Below are positions 9,789 to 21,600 of a stretch of 64,000 nt of DNA, one piece after another (the first letter of the stretch is position 1; each line of letters starts with the position of its first letter). The notes under the pieces are model-generated. The model was not told the origin of the DNA and did no database searches. It saw only the letters and a list, made by a program, of their open reading frames with translations. The DNA lies in NCBI GenBank assembly GCA_003254905.1, contig QANU01076221.1, forward strand, positions 271,901 to 335,900. The letters run 5' to 3'. The position numbers were made by a program, and so were the translations under genes. The DNA is from Nissolia schottii. Taxonomy: Eukaryota; Streptophyta; Magnoliopsida; Fabales; Fabaceae.

Positions 9789-12700
9789 TCATCTAGCATC
9801 AGCAGACGTGAAAGATTCTGCAAAACCAGCAGGCCGTGCTGCTGCTATGCTTCCTCTACTGTCATCAACACTTGCAGAATAGCTGAACTCTTTGCTTTCT
9901 GCTTCCTTCCAAATCTTCAGCATCTGTGGGAGTGGCCTAGTGTAGTCAATGCCAGAGTAGTAGTAGTCCAATTCATCGTCAACCGGTCTCCATTTCTCCG
10001 CCAATGCTGCGAGGACATTCACCGCGTGGCTCATATCTGGCCTGCGGTGCGCTTCCCTGGCGGTGCAGTGTCCGGCAAGTTCAGCTACAATGGTTATGCT
10101 CTCGAGTGTCTCTTCAGTTGCTTCCAGCACCGGATCAATGGCGGCCATGAGTTTTTCTTTGTTTGATTTGATTCGCCAGAACCATTCAGCTAAGTACCGG
10201 CTTTCCTCCGGCCGGCTCTCGTCGAGCGCCGTTAGGCCAGTCAGTAGTTCCATCAACACTACACCGTAGCTGAACACATCAACTTTAGTGGTGATTTTCC
10301 CCATCACTGGAACACACAGAAACTTGCTTAGTATGTGGATGGAGCTAGATGAATCAAACTTAAAACAAGTGTAAATATGCTGACACATCACATGTCTATA
10401 TTTTATATATATGATGCAATGATCTGAGTTGAAATATTAGATAAGGGATACAAGGATCATATTGCTTACTAATTCTGAAATATGAACTCATTGAACTTAG
10501 ACATCATTTTCTAATTAATTGTCTGCTATTAAAAAGGCCAAACAAATTGATAGCAAAGTACTAGAAAACTAATGCTCATTGCATGACTTGATTTTCCAGA
10601 AACAAACAATAAAGACAGAACTTTTACAGACTTAATTATTTATACCTAGATGAATCTATTTTAAGAACATTCTAGCTAAATACAATTACACAACAGAAAC
10701 TAAGTGCTGCTAATGTAAGAAACTATCATGATTTCCATTCGCAATGCCACTAAACCATATATTCATGCTTAATTTCTACAATTGTTTCATGGGCAGAATG
10801 AAGTTCCAGAGGTAATCATTTTAAGAAATGGCCATACCTGCATATTCAGGGGCAAGGTATCCAAATGTCCCAGCAAGCTTGGTCACTACAGATTTCTCAC
10901 CATCCGGTGCAAGCTTCACCAGACCGAAATCCGAAACTTTTGCCCGGAAATCATCGCCAAGCAGAATATTAGAAGACTTGAGGTCCCTATGGATGAAGGT
11001 CTGGCAGGCAAGGCCATGAAGGTACTCGATCGCTCTAGCAACATCCAGAGCTATTGCAAGCCTCTGAGACCAAGACAAAGGTTCCAATTTCAAGCTTTTC
11101 CAATGAAAAAGATGCTGGCTCAAAGCACCAAGAGGCATAAACTCATAAACCAAAAGCCTTTCATTGCCTTCAATGGAGTAACCCAACAGCGACACCAAAT
11201 GCCGGTGGCGAACCTTCGAAAGAACAGCTATCTCAGCTTGGAACTCATCCAGTGCCTTGCTGCTAATAACTCCATGCTCCATTCTCTTCACTGCTATTTT
11301 AGTCCCATCTTCTAGTTCACCCTTGTACACAGTTCCAAACCCGCCGCGGCCTAACTCATTTTCTGAAGCAAAATCGTTGGTAACTTTGCGGAGAACTTGG
11401 ACAGAAATGACAAGGTTTCCAGCCTCAATTATATGAGAGTTCTGTGTCTCCCCACTCATGTTACTCAGAGAACTCGTCCCGGTCTTTGTTGATAAGCTTC
11501 CGGTGGTGGTGTTATCCAAAACCGCGATTTTAACCATGTTATCCGGATCAGATGGATCTCGGGGGTGGACCACAATGGAACTTGGAACATCCAAAGAGGC
11601 CTTTTTCTTCTTGTTGAAACATATGAAGAGACAAACAACCAGAGGAGCTGCAGCTGAAAAGACTGCAATTCCAGCCACTAATGCCACTGTTTTGAATCTC
11701 TTGAAGCCGTTTGGTTTGGATTGACTTGAATTTGAATCCATGCTGGGAGCAGGTTCCTTATGGGAGGATGAATGAGGTGACTCTGGTGAAGGATGTGAAT
11801 TTTCAGGTGATGAGGCATTTTGATTGGTTAGAAGGGGGTTACCCTCAATATCAAACTTAACACCATCATGGAATTTCGGCAATGGAGGCTCAAGATTGTT
11901 GTCACTCAAATCCAACAACCTCAAAGATTTCAGTTCAGTAAAATTACTAGGAACTACGCCAGCTAAGCTATTCCCTGCAAGCCTAATTTCAAGGAGTGAA
12001 TCTAACTTAGCAAGTGAGGGACTAAGAGTACCATTGAGCTTGTGTCCTGGCAAATTGATTATAGACACCTCGCCGTTGGGATTGCAGCTCAATCCAAACC
12101 ATGGCCCTGTGCTAGCTGTGCAAGGTTTGTTACCTAACCAATCAGAAATGAGAAAAGAAGGGTAATTCAGATTATCAAGAAAATCAAGAAGTGCAGTGAC
12201 TTCAGGAGCACATTCAAGGCCAGGCTTAGATTGACAAAAGAAATTGTTGTCATAAGTAACATTGGAAGCCTTAAATTCTGGAATTGGACCCATCAGCATG
12301 TTATTGTTTAACACCAATAGCTCTAGGTCCATATGTGCTAGTGAGTCAGGAATCAAGCCAACAAGTTGATTGCTATTGAGGTTTAGCTCCTGCAAGGAAG
12401 TGAGGTTTCCGATATCCTGTGGAATTGTTCCAGTGAACTGGTTCCCGTGTAGCCAAAGCTTTGTTAGGAATTTCATTGATGCAACAACATCGATAGGGCC
12501 AGTTAGTCCATCATTGCTATCTTGATCGTTCAACCACAAGATCTGGATCGAAGACTGAGCGAAACTATCAGGAATGGCACCGGAGAGTCTGTTCCCAGAT
12601 AGCCTCAGACTAGTGAGGGAAGGCATTGTGCCAAGAAATTCCGGCAACGGTCCAACCAAATTGCAATGCACAAGAGAGAGATTTGTTAACTGCGGCGATT

Positions 12701-13199
12701 TTTCCAAATTGGCAGGAAATGACCAGCCATCACTAGCATTCAACAATGGATTTTCTTCCAAAGACAAGACCCTGAGGCTGGCGAGTCCATCGAAGAAATC
12801 GGCTGGGATTCCATCGAATGCATTGTAATCCAAGAAAGCGAATTCCAGCTTAGACAATCCACTTAAAGATGGCAACATCCCAGTGAGGTTGTTGCGCTGA
12901 AGGCCCAAATTGTAGAGTTCTGAGAGCTGGTTGAAGCTTTGAGGCAATGAGCCTCTAAGCCCCAAATTCTTGGCCTGAATCTGAGTGACTCTGTCTCCAG
13001 AACAGAACACATAGGGCCATGAAGGAGGGCCACAGGGATCATCTCCATCTTCTGGCCATTTCAGAAGCTCTGGATTCTCCAACCCTTTTCTGAAATCATT
13101 CAGAACTTTGAGATCATTTGGGTCTGTGTCACCACAACCCATTGTAACAATTAGGCCAAAAAAGATAAAGATGCATAACGCCACATGGCTACCTTCCAT
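9789..13199 (-). CDS. TMK: TMK-family leucine-rich repeat receptor-like kinase
   Basis: Two exons, complement of 10838-13199 and 9789-10306, joined in phase at GAATATGCAG/TGATGGGG (GT-AG intron 10307-10837), giving 959 residues. Signal peptide about 1-25, then LRRs in two blocks separated by a cysteine-bearing non-LRR island (about 320-372, the TMK hallmark), a Ser/Pro-rich stalk, a transmembrane segment near 504-528, and a kinase from about 613. Kinase motifs seen: GRGGFGTVYKG, AVKRM, HRDLKSSN, SDFGLVK, GTFGYLAPEYA. The C terminus ends FTSADAR, like the SADGR ends of Arabidopsis TMKs. All catalytic residues are present, so it should be active. TMKs act at the plasma membrane in auxin and growth signalling with ABP1-type proteins. 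Which Arabidopsis TMK is closest cannot be settled here. The Met at 13199 is chosen because the signal peptide follows directly; an in-frame Met 42 codons upstream would bury it. Confidence 0.92.
10307..10837 (-). other. Intron of the TMK-like gene
   Basis: A 531-bp GT-AG intron splitting the kinase domain just after the APEYA motif of the activation segment. AT-rich, no repeat recognised. Confidence 0.85.
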
Positions 13200-14410
13200 T
13201 GTTACCCTATAGAGAGAAGAAGAAAAAAAAGGGGGGGGGGGAACTTTTTCACTAAACTCAGAACCCCATTTATGAGAAAGATCAATGCCTTGAGTTCTAT
13301 GGCCAAAATGAGACACTAGCTGCAAGAACTAGAAACAGAGAAAGCCCAGAACATAAGTAACATGAGTGTGATTTGTGTGTGAAAGTGAGGGCTTGTTTGT
13401 TTAGTCTTACCTAGAAACAGACAAGCAAATGGAGAATGTTGAATACCTCAGAGGGGAGAATATTGTAGTTCTCAGAATCGAGACAAGGACATTGATGTTC
13501 AACTTTTTTTACATTTTACTTTTTCTTTTCTAACAGAGAAGAAGGAAGGAACCTCCCAAAAACCAGTGTGTTAGTAGAGTCCACTCTACCATGATTGGCC
13601 CCTTCCGTTTCTACTATTCTTTCTTTCTTTCTTGCTTTTTCTTATTTATGGTTATTATTTATTTTTTCTGTGTCTTTTTTGTTGATTGGCTGTGAATTTT
13701 GTAATTAATAGATTTGTTGGACTGTGAAAGAAGGAAAGGTAGATTCTAACCACAATTTTGTCGCGTTTGATGGAATTAAAATAAAAAGTGGATGAGAGTG
13801 TTCCACCTAGGAATGAAGTGGGGTCCATTGTGGCTTTGGTTGAGATATTTTTGGTTGAGAGATAAATTGTGTACTTTTATGTAAAATATTATATCAAATT
13901 ATATACCATTTATTATTAAATAAGATTATACTATAATTCAGATGTCTAGAGTCTTATCTAATAATAAAAAAGTTGTTTAGGAATAACATTGTTAATATAA
14001 AATGAATCCACTTATCATGGACTATTTTTTATGAGTTTAAATATTAATTTATATATTTTAATTAATTATATTTGACATTTTATTTTTAATTTTATCCTTT
14101 AAAACATTTAGTGTCATTTATAAAAATATCTAAATTAATATTTAAGTTCATCATTTAGACTTTTATTTTTATTTTTATTGGTGAGAGAAGTATTGGTAGT
14201 TATCGAGGCACCAAAATCAGCAACTGAGTAATGTGTAGTTGTTGACTACTTGTTAGGGGGCACATTGAGAAACCAAAATGGTGGGTCCCTTATATTGTCT
14301 GTAGAGTTTTCATATTTGCAATCTGTAGCAGTGTAGGCTTTGGTGATGACGGCTAAATTTCAGGAGCTGATGTCGGTTATCTAGATTATTATTGCTCCAA
14401 TGTAGGGTAA

Positions 14411-14514
14411 GGCATGTTTGGTATGAAGATGAAGATGAAATAAGTTCTATGAATTAAACTTTAAGTGTCCATAAAAAGTTTCATTTCGTTTGTATTTTGA
14501 AACCAAGCGCACCC
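14411..14514. mobile_element. Tourist-type MITE (PIF/Harbinger), copy A
   Basis: 104 bp flanked by the 3-bp target duplication TAA (14408-14410 and 14515-14517). The left end GGCATGTTTGGT and right end AAACCAAGCGCACCC are near-inverted copies. TAA/TTA target sites and GG-C--GTTTGG ends are typical of Tourist elements. No coding capacity. Confidence 0.7.
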
Positions 14515-16796
14515 TAAGTACTACTAGGTGAAACATTAAGATAGTCATTTTCATGGTGACTCTGTCTGAACAAGTTGCAATAAATTATTTGATCCATTGC
14601 ATCCATAAATTGTGTGAATGTTATACTCATTGGAATAAAGAGCTACACATGCATACGCTTATGCAAATTGATGCCGCAAAGACACAATAAGGTACAAGAT
14701 ATTGAAGTTTAATAATTAGAATTTTACGATGTGAGAAAGTTTACTTCACTGATCGCACATATATTCTCTCGACTTTATAAATTGCTATTACTAAGGCATA
14801 TAATGCTTTAATTTGGCATCCGAAGTAACTTTTGTAATATTGTTATATATACTAAGGACGCATTGTTGAATAGTTATTCTCCTAGAAAGACCTAGTGAAT
14901 AGGCGACTTTGCATTATTATCCAGAAAAACAAATGTGGTGAGTTTAATTAACCCTATTCCTAATATAATAGGACAAATTAAAGAGATATTTAAGTATACT
15001 TAATCAATTTATTAAGTTGGGAATTTGTCTCATTCCTGACGTTTGGCTATTTCTTGTGTTAGACTTATGAATAGAAGTTTCTACTTTTGACCAAATTTCT
15101 ATGAAGTGACAAGCACCAAAACAATAACCCCTATTTCCTTCCTTATGCAGGCATAGACCCCAAAGCTACACTCAAAAGATTCCACCTTCAACTGCCACAA
15201 ACTGCTTCATGGTATGCCAATTGGAATCACACATAAAGGAAAAATACTATGGATTTCAGGCTCAATCATCGCTACAGAAATTCCTACATAGCAAACTATA
15301 AGTTGCAGATCCATACAAACATAAGTGAACACAAATGTCATGCAAGTGATAACAACTAAAGATAAAGAAGAAGTAATGTTAATTGTACACAAAATACATC
15401 CATCAAAAGCGGATATTCAAACAAGAGAGATAGATAATCATAACTTCATTAGTAATATTACTTGTTTCACTTTTTAGGGTATTATTTAACTCTTAAACAT
15501 TGATTTAGTAAAGAGTGTACTTGTATCTTAACTAATGTTTAAAAAATGTCTTAAAATATCTCTTAAAGGATGTCACAAAGACTGATACAAATAACATTTT
15601 ACTCTTAAATGTTAAATGAAGAAAAATGATTTTTTAAATGAATAAACCTCTAAAGTTGTCTTTAGAATTGTCAGCATCAATCAATTTAATTCCTTAGTTA
15701 TAAAAATAATCATGAAGACTAATTTGACTAATGTCAAGGGACGAACTTAATTGACTTTAGACAACTTTGAGAACTAAGTCAACTTTAAAGACTAATATAA
15801 CTATTTTATTACTTAAAACGAATTTGATTGGTACTAACAACTCAAAAAACAATTTTGAAGGTTTTCTTTACTCTTTTCTAAACCAAGCCCAAATTCACTC
15901 CAGTGTCGGCAGCGCCACTTCGAGTCATTTCACTTTACCAAACTTAACTAATCTAAAGATATTTATACCACCGATGGACCCGGGTGGGGCTGAAATGTGT
16001 GACATATTGAAATGTAAAAATAATGACAAGAAAAGAAGAAAACAGAACAGATAGATAAGTGAGAAGAAACTTGTTTAATTTAATTAGCCAATGGAAATGC
16101 CACTTTTTTGTGTGTTTGAGACACGAGACAAATTCTTCATCAAAGTAAGCACGCCTTGTCAAGGCATGACATAGTTACTCATATCCGGCATTCCGCAGTT
16201 TCCGCACAATGTTTTGTTTAGACCTCTTTTTATGGTCAATCCAAGGAACACATATAACGGATTTTATCTTACAACTAACACATCAATAAGCCAATAAGAA
16301 AGCAAAAGAACCATTGGGAAATGGTACCATTAGTAAATATCAAACAGCATCCATGTAATCGGTCTTAGATTCTATTGTGCTAGTGATGCCTCATTGAATG
16401 AAAATAAAAGAACATAAAAATCCACTAATTACGGTTCTTAATGTCTTCTTTTGGATGTGGAGCATGCTAACTTTTGAATAAAGCATCCAAAATTGGAAGT
16501 CAATATATATAAACAAAGACATTAAGAATTAAGATCAGATTAAAACTTACCAGAATCTAACAAATGAAATGGCAAATTACTTGAGAGTGAGGTTTATTCT
16601 TTACTTTTCTTCCAATGATATGTTTTAGAGAGAAGTACAATGAGAGACAAAGAGAGCACAATCCTTGTATGCAGCGCAGCTTGAGCCAAAGAAGGGTCTT
16701 TCAAGGCATTACACATGAGGTTCTTATTCTTATAACTATATCAGGTCCAAACATGACATAAGCATTTTGGTTTCAAGGGAAGTGTCTCCAAGTTAA

Positions 16797-16917
16797 GGGC
16801 ATGCTTGGTTTCTGATTCCATTTTCTGTTTGCATTTCTCGTGTTTCCTTTTGTTCCCCACTATTTCCTTAATAAAATCAGAAAATACAGGAAGCGAAAAT
16901 TGAAACCAAACAGACCC
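16797..16917. mobile_element. Tourist-type MITE (PIF/Harbinger), copy B
   Basis: 121 bp flanked by TAA (16794-16796 and 16918-16920). Left terminus GGGCATGCTTGGTTTC, right terminus GAAACCAAACAGACCC; the inner sequence is also largely self-complementary. Same family as the element at 14411. Its right target duplication lies about 8 bp past the HDA8 stop codon, so it probably sits in that gene's 3' UTR. Confidence 0.8.
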
Positions 16918-16928
16918 TAAGCAATCCT

Positions 16929-19211
16929 CTAGAAGGGCGCTTCATCTTTTCGATAATTCTTAATGGCTTCTATAACTTTTGCTGGAAAGGTGTCATCATC
17001 AGGGTAATAAAAAAGAGGATCTGGTAACAGAGGCAATGGCAGGTTAAGAACACCCTCAAGCATTGCATGTAAACAATATGCTGAATATGTGATATGGTAT
17101 CCACCTTCCTGTACAATCAGAAGGCGTCCATTGCTGTGGCTTCCTGCGAGACCATGAACAATCTTCCCAATTTCTCTATACCCTTCCATTGTTAAGCACT
17201 GCCTTCCATTCGGATCAAACTGAAAGCATATGCAGGACATCATGTGATTATATACTATTGTTAACAATGTAAGTCTCCATTAAATCGCAGTATCTAGAAG
17301 CAAATTTAATGTAAGAAAGCCCCATTGAAGGATAGGCTTAATTGCTCAAATTGTAATTGATGGCAACAATCTTGTTTTGAGTGATTGAAAGGAAATAGGC
17401 CATTTTGATGATTTTATTATAACATCGTATAATCATATAATTTCTGTTAAAAGTAAAAAGCTGACTATGATCAAAGTATAAATAATGAAACACACAATAT
17501 TAAGAATTTGAATTCTCTAAACTAAGTACTCCTCTAAAGTGAGAAAGTGAGTGGTTGTACACCATTGGATCGATAAAGTACATAATGTATGAGTCCCACT
17601 AAATGATCCAAGGGTGTACACCCCTCACCGTTTCACTTCAGAGGAATTCTTGTTTTAAAGGATCAAAATCCAAATGATAAATAGAATAACTTACTGCACT
17701 CGAGTCAAGTCCAGTTGCCAAAACTATCATATCAGGCCCAAACTTCTGGACTGATGGAATGACCAACTCATTGAAGGCACATATATATCCTTTGTCACCA
17801 GTTCCATTTGGTAGAGGTATGTTTAAGTTGTAACCATGACCCTCTCCTTCTCCTAGCTCATCAACACCTCCACTCTGAGGATGACTTGGACCCCATGATC
17901 CATGGTTCATATGAAGGGAGATTGTAAGCACTTCATTAGATCTATAAAATCCCTCCGCCGTGCCGTTTCCATAATGAACATCGATATCTATAACCGCGAC
18001 CTTCTTGCACCCGGAATCCAAGGCCAATTTTACTGCTAGACCAGCATTGTTGAGGAAGCAGTAACCATCAGCCTGCGAAGGCTGAGCATGGTGACCAGGG
18101 GGCCTAACCAAGGCATAAGCAACTTTTCCATGCCCATCAAGGACATGACTCATTGCAGACAGCGTTGTGCCAGCAGCGAGAAGTGCAGCATCCCATGATC
18201 CAGGGTTCAGGAATGTGCCAGCACAAAGAATCTTTCCTCCTTCTTTATCAGCTTTTACCAGTTCATTCACATATTCTAAGAAATTACAAGCATATGAAAC
18301 TCTATTATCATGCACTGGTTTCATCAATAACCACGTATAAAGTTGCCAAGTAACACAAATTGTCGTGCTAACGGAGCGCCAAGTAAGATTGTGCTCTGAT
18401 CACTTATAAAGTGACGTTTTAGCTTTAGGTGATAGCAGTGTTGTCAAATAGCGGTAACGGATTTAGAGCTGGCCGCTATGTTATTTAACAGTGTTATAGT
18501 GGCGCTATAGTGGTTATAATGGCACTATAGCAGAAAAAATAACAGATGTTTTGCTAAATGTTATTTCTGCTATTCCGCTGCTGATAACACTGGTTGGTAG
18601 TTAGTGGTGGGTCCTCCCAAATATATTAAGCTAAAATGTCACTCTACTAGTCACAAACACGTACTACTTGGCGCTTTGAGTATCAAACGATTCCTCGAAA
18701 AATAAACCCTAGTTATCATCCTTCCAAGCCCTAATTTAACTACCAATGTTTGCAACCCACATCTATTAAAAATTCAATTTTTACATGCACAGCTCAAATT
18801 TTTACCAGAACCCAATTTTCCTCCTAAATTAAGAACACTAAAAATCTCCATGATAATACAAGTTATGGTGGCAACATAGCCATACAACAAAACACAAAAA
18901 CAATGATGAAGATCAAAGGAGATAGTTACAGTACCAGGGGTGTGAAAAGAAAGGAGCTCAGATATGAGAGCATGTCTACCAAGGTGCCAAGCAATGTGAG
19001 GTGAGATGGGACCTCTTCTGAGGATGGAGACAATGTTCCTAACCCGGTCTGAGTTCTCAGGGTGCTTCTCCAGCACATCCAAGAAACCAGGGTCCATTCC
19101 GGTGTCAAACACACCGTTCCCGGTGTCGTGGTTGAGCATCCCTTCGTGCCAGAAAACGTCAGCACGGTTCTTCACAGTGGAAGAAGATGCTGTGTTATCA
19201 GTAGTAGCCAT
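16929..19211 (-). CDS. HDA8: HDA8-type histone deacetylase
   Basis: Three exons on the minus strand: 18935-19211, 17695-18275 and 16929-17219, with phases 1 and 0 that join cleanly at GT-AG borders, giving 382 residues (Arabidopsis HDA8 is about the same length). The N terminus has VFWHEGML and DVLEKHPEN; the catalytic core has RPPGHH (His154/His155), DIDVHYGNGT (Asp191 and His193, zinc ligands) and GLDSSAFDPNGR (Asp283, third zinc ligand); the end has VQEGGYH and YCLHAMLEG. This is the plant HDA8 branch of the RPD3/HDA1 zinc-dependent deacetylase superfamily, which removes acetyl groups from lysines of histones or other proteins. All metal and active-site residues are present. Both introns carry MITEs. 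Start chosen at the first Met, directly upstream of the conserved VFWHEGM block. Confidence 0.92.
17529..17646. mobile_element. Foldback MITE in HDA8 intron 2
   Basis: About 118 bp. The left arm begins CTCCTCTAAAGTGAGAAAG and the right arm, read inverted, TTCCTCTGAAGTGAAACGG; the complementarity continues through TGTACACC and TTGGATC for some 43 bases per arm. It ends about 48 bp from the exon 2 splice donor. Target duplication not clear. Confidence 0.65.
18376..18674. mobile_element. Outer MITE in HDA8 intron 1 (host of a nested insertion)
   Basis: Ends GCGCCAAGTA (18376-18385) and TACTTGGCGC (18665-18674) are perfect inverted repeats. Farther in, AAGTGACGTTTTAGCTTTA on the left pairs with TAAGCTAAAATGTCACTCT on the right. 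The centre is interrupted by a second element (18436-18592). Confidence 0.65.
18436..18592. mobile_element. Nested hAT-like MITE inside the outer MITE
   Basis: 157 bp. Left end CAGTGTTGTCAAATAGCGG, right end CCGCTGCTGATAACACTG, inverted with a few mismatches. CAGTG...CACTG ends are those of hAT elements. Flanking 8-mers GGTGATAG and GTTGGTAG match at six of eight positions, consistent with a decayed 8-bp target duplication. Confidence 0.7.
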
Positions 19212-21074
19212 TGGAACAATGGAACAGAGCTCAGAAGAAGCCTCAGAGGATTTCCTTTTATTTTTGGTTAAAAGGTTGCTTGTGCTTCACAGAGAGCCAT
19301 TGCTTCATTATAATTAAATAATTAATACTTGTTTTTGTCATTACTGATTCATTTTGCTTAGTCTGCTAGAAAAGCCCAAGCCCAATGCATTTGCTATGGG
19401 TCATCCATTGATTTTTAAATGGGCCTAACATGTCTAAAAGGTAGTACAAGTTAGCGGTGGGATTTCTTGGGATCAATTGATTGAGGTAATAATAAGTGTT
19501 TCGCAGAGGTATTGAGTTCGAATTCTGAGAATGACAAAAAAAATTTCGTTGAAAGACTCCTTTGGGAGACTTCAATTAAGTCAAGCTCTGCCTGCTCTAG
19601 ACTAACTATGGTTTTTGTTTAATATGGTGATCCTATGTTTATAAAATAAATAGGCTAAAAAACTTATTCTTTTGTTTATAAAATAGTGACACATGTCAAT
19701 TCTTTATTGGCCACTAGATGGTCCTTGTTCAGAGGGCTTGGAGCGCTCTTTGGACAAGAGTTGGGTCCCTCTGTCTCTGTTCCAATGCTTGAATCTCTTG
19801 TCCCATTGTCTTATGTCAAATTAGGTTGGAGAAACTTTAATTCCCTTTTAGAGATAAGTTTTAGGCCCTCACTAAATTACTTGGGTCTAGGTCTAGGAAG
19901 GAGTCAATTGTATCCAACTTATTTTTTTTAAGGATCCATCCAAGTTTGGCATCATAATACCACCAAGTTTGGAATTGATGGCTTACGGGATTTACTTTGG
20001 TTGATATGATCATCCTATTTTCCCTGCCAACCTACGATATCACTCTTGGTTTTATTTTTATTTTTTTCAATTAAAAAAACACACTGTGTCATGATGCCAA
20101 ATCAATTGATCATTTTAAATGAAATAATTAAAATATAGATTAATTTATATGTATTGATAATGTAAAGAATTTTACACTTTCATTCAATCATTTGTGATTG
20201 TTTAGAAGACTTTTTAAGTAGCGGAATAAGATTCAACCAATTTAGATTAATTTCTAATTTTGTCTGCTTCAAGAAGTTGTATTGTTGTAGATATTAGATA
20301 GTTTCTAGCTACCCTCAAATCTTTCAATTTTGTTTTTGTCTGACTCCACTCCAATCCAAATACAAGATTTTGGGCCATCAAGTTATGCTATAGAGCGTGG
20401 GCTAATAACGTAAGCAACCACACCTTAATATTGTATCCCAGTCAAATGCTTCCATCTAAAGCCCTTTTTTGATGCTACGGAAAATTTATTAGAAAATAGA
20501 AAGAGACAAGACTAAGGCCTAACAAAAGAACCACCTGTTGAGTCCGTCAACATGTATGTGTATTGACCCAAACACCATTTTATTATCGATTTGTCATCAC
20601 ATTAGATAATTTTTTTTATCCAGATGTATATGAAAGTATCGATACCTCCTTATATTTAAACGATTACGATTCAATAAAAAAATTTAAAACAATAAACATT
20701 TTGAGTTAATGGGACATGTGACAAAATCTTAGATACTATGATATTAATACCCTTAAATTTTATAGAGTATCAAAGTAAAACTCCATTAAATATACATTTT
20801 TTCTCTCCTTTTTCCGCTCTTTCTCACTCTCTCACACTCTCCTCCTCCTTTATTTCTTTCTCTCTTCTCCCCTTCCTCTTCCTTCATTTGTTTTTCTTCT
20901 TCGTTTTTATTTTTATTTTATCACAAGCATTTTTTTTTCATTTGTTCAATTTTTCTAGTTCATTTTCCTTCGTTTATCACATATACTATTTTGATATAAA
21001 TTTTTTTTTCATTTTTGATGTTATGAATCTTAGAGTTTTCCTTTCTGTATTTGTTTGTGTAGTTTTTTAGTTTT

Positions 21075-21600
21075 TCTGGTCGTTAAAAAGTTTGTGCATG
21101 TGCAAAAAAGTTTGTGTTTTATTATTCAAAAGTTTGTGCAAATGAGCACCAAAATTTTCTTCTTCATATTCGTTTTCATTTCTATCAAATTTTGTTTTTG
21201 GTTATTCAAAAGTTTGTGCATGTGTGTAGAAAATTTTGTGCATTATTGTTCAAAAGTTTGTGTACATAGGCACCAAAATTTTCTCATTATTTGTTTTCGT
21301 TTCATTTTCGCTTTATTATTTGTTTCTATTTGTTAAAAAGTTTGTGCATAACAATTCAAAAGTTTTTGCATCTGCTTTAAAATGTTTGTGCATGGTAACG
21401 AGTCAGTCCACGCTTTTAGAGTGTGAGTGGGGAGCAGGAGAGATAGTGCAATAGTTACTTTTGTCTATTTAATGTATTGCCAATCCGATCTGAGTTGGTT
21501 TTGTATGTGAAAAATGTTTGTGCATATGTGTAAAAAAATTAAGCTTGTGCATATGTATGCAAAAATTTGTGCATTTGGTATCAATATGTATACCATACAT
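21075..21600. repeat. Imperfect 124-bp tandem array rich in TTTGTGCA
   Basis: The word TTTGTGCA occurs eight times, with several near copies (TTTGTGTA, TTTTTGCA, CTTGTGCA). A larger unit of about 124 bp is visible: CACCAAAATTTTCT at 21147 recurs at 21271, each followed by the same T-rich segment, and a third, partial unit starts near 21330. The translated frames repeat for the same reason and are not believed to be coding. Confidence 0.7.

Larger units (their letters stand above)
13200..16928. other. Intergenic between TMK-like 5' end and HDA8 3' end
   Basis: Begins with the TMK-like 5' UTR/promoter (a poly-G/poly-A run at about 13222-13242, pyrimidine-rich DNA at 13500-13680). Farther on are two Tourist-type MITEs (listed separately) and, at about 15650-15830, diverged inverted copies of a legume-type dispersed repeat (AAAGTTGTC words on both arms). 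No gene seen. Confidence 0.5.

Noticed and set aside
20738..21454. Hydrophobic frames of 70-110 residues
   Set aside because: They arise from pyrimidine-rich DNA and the TTTGTGCA array; the protein repeats follow the DNA repeats.
21075..21600. CRISPR-like spacing of repeats
   Set aside because: Repeats are short, diverged and unevenly spaced in a plant nuclear context; no cas genes.
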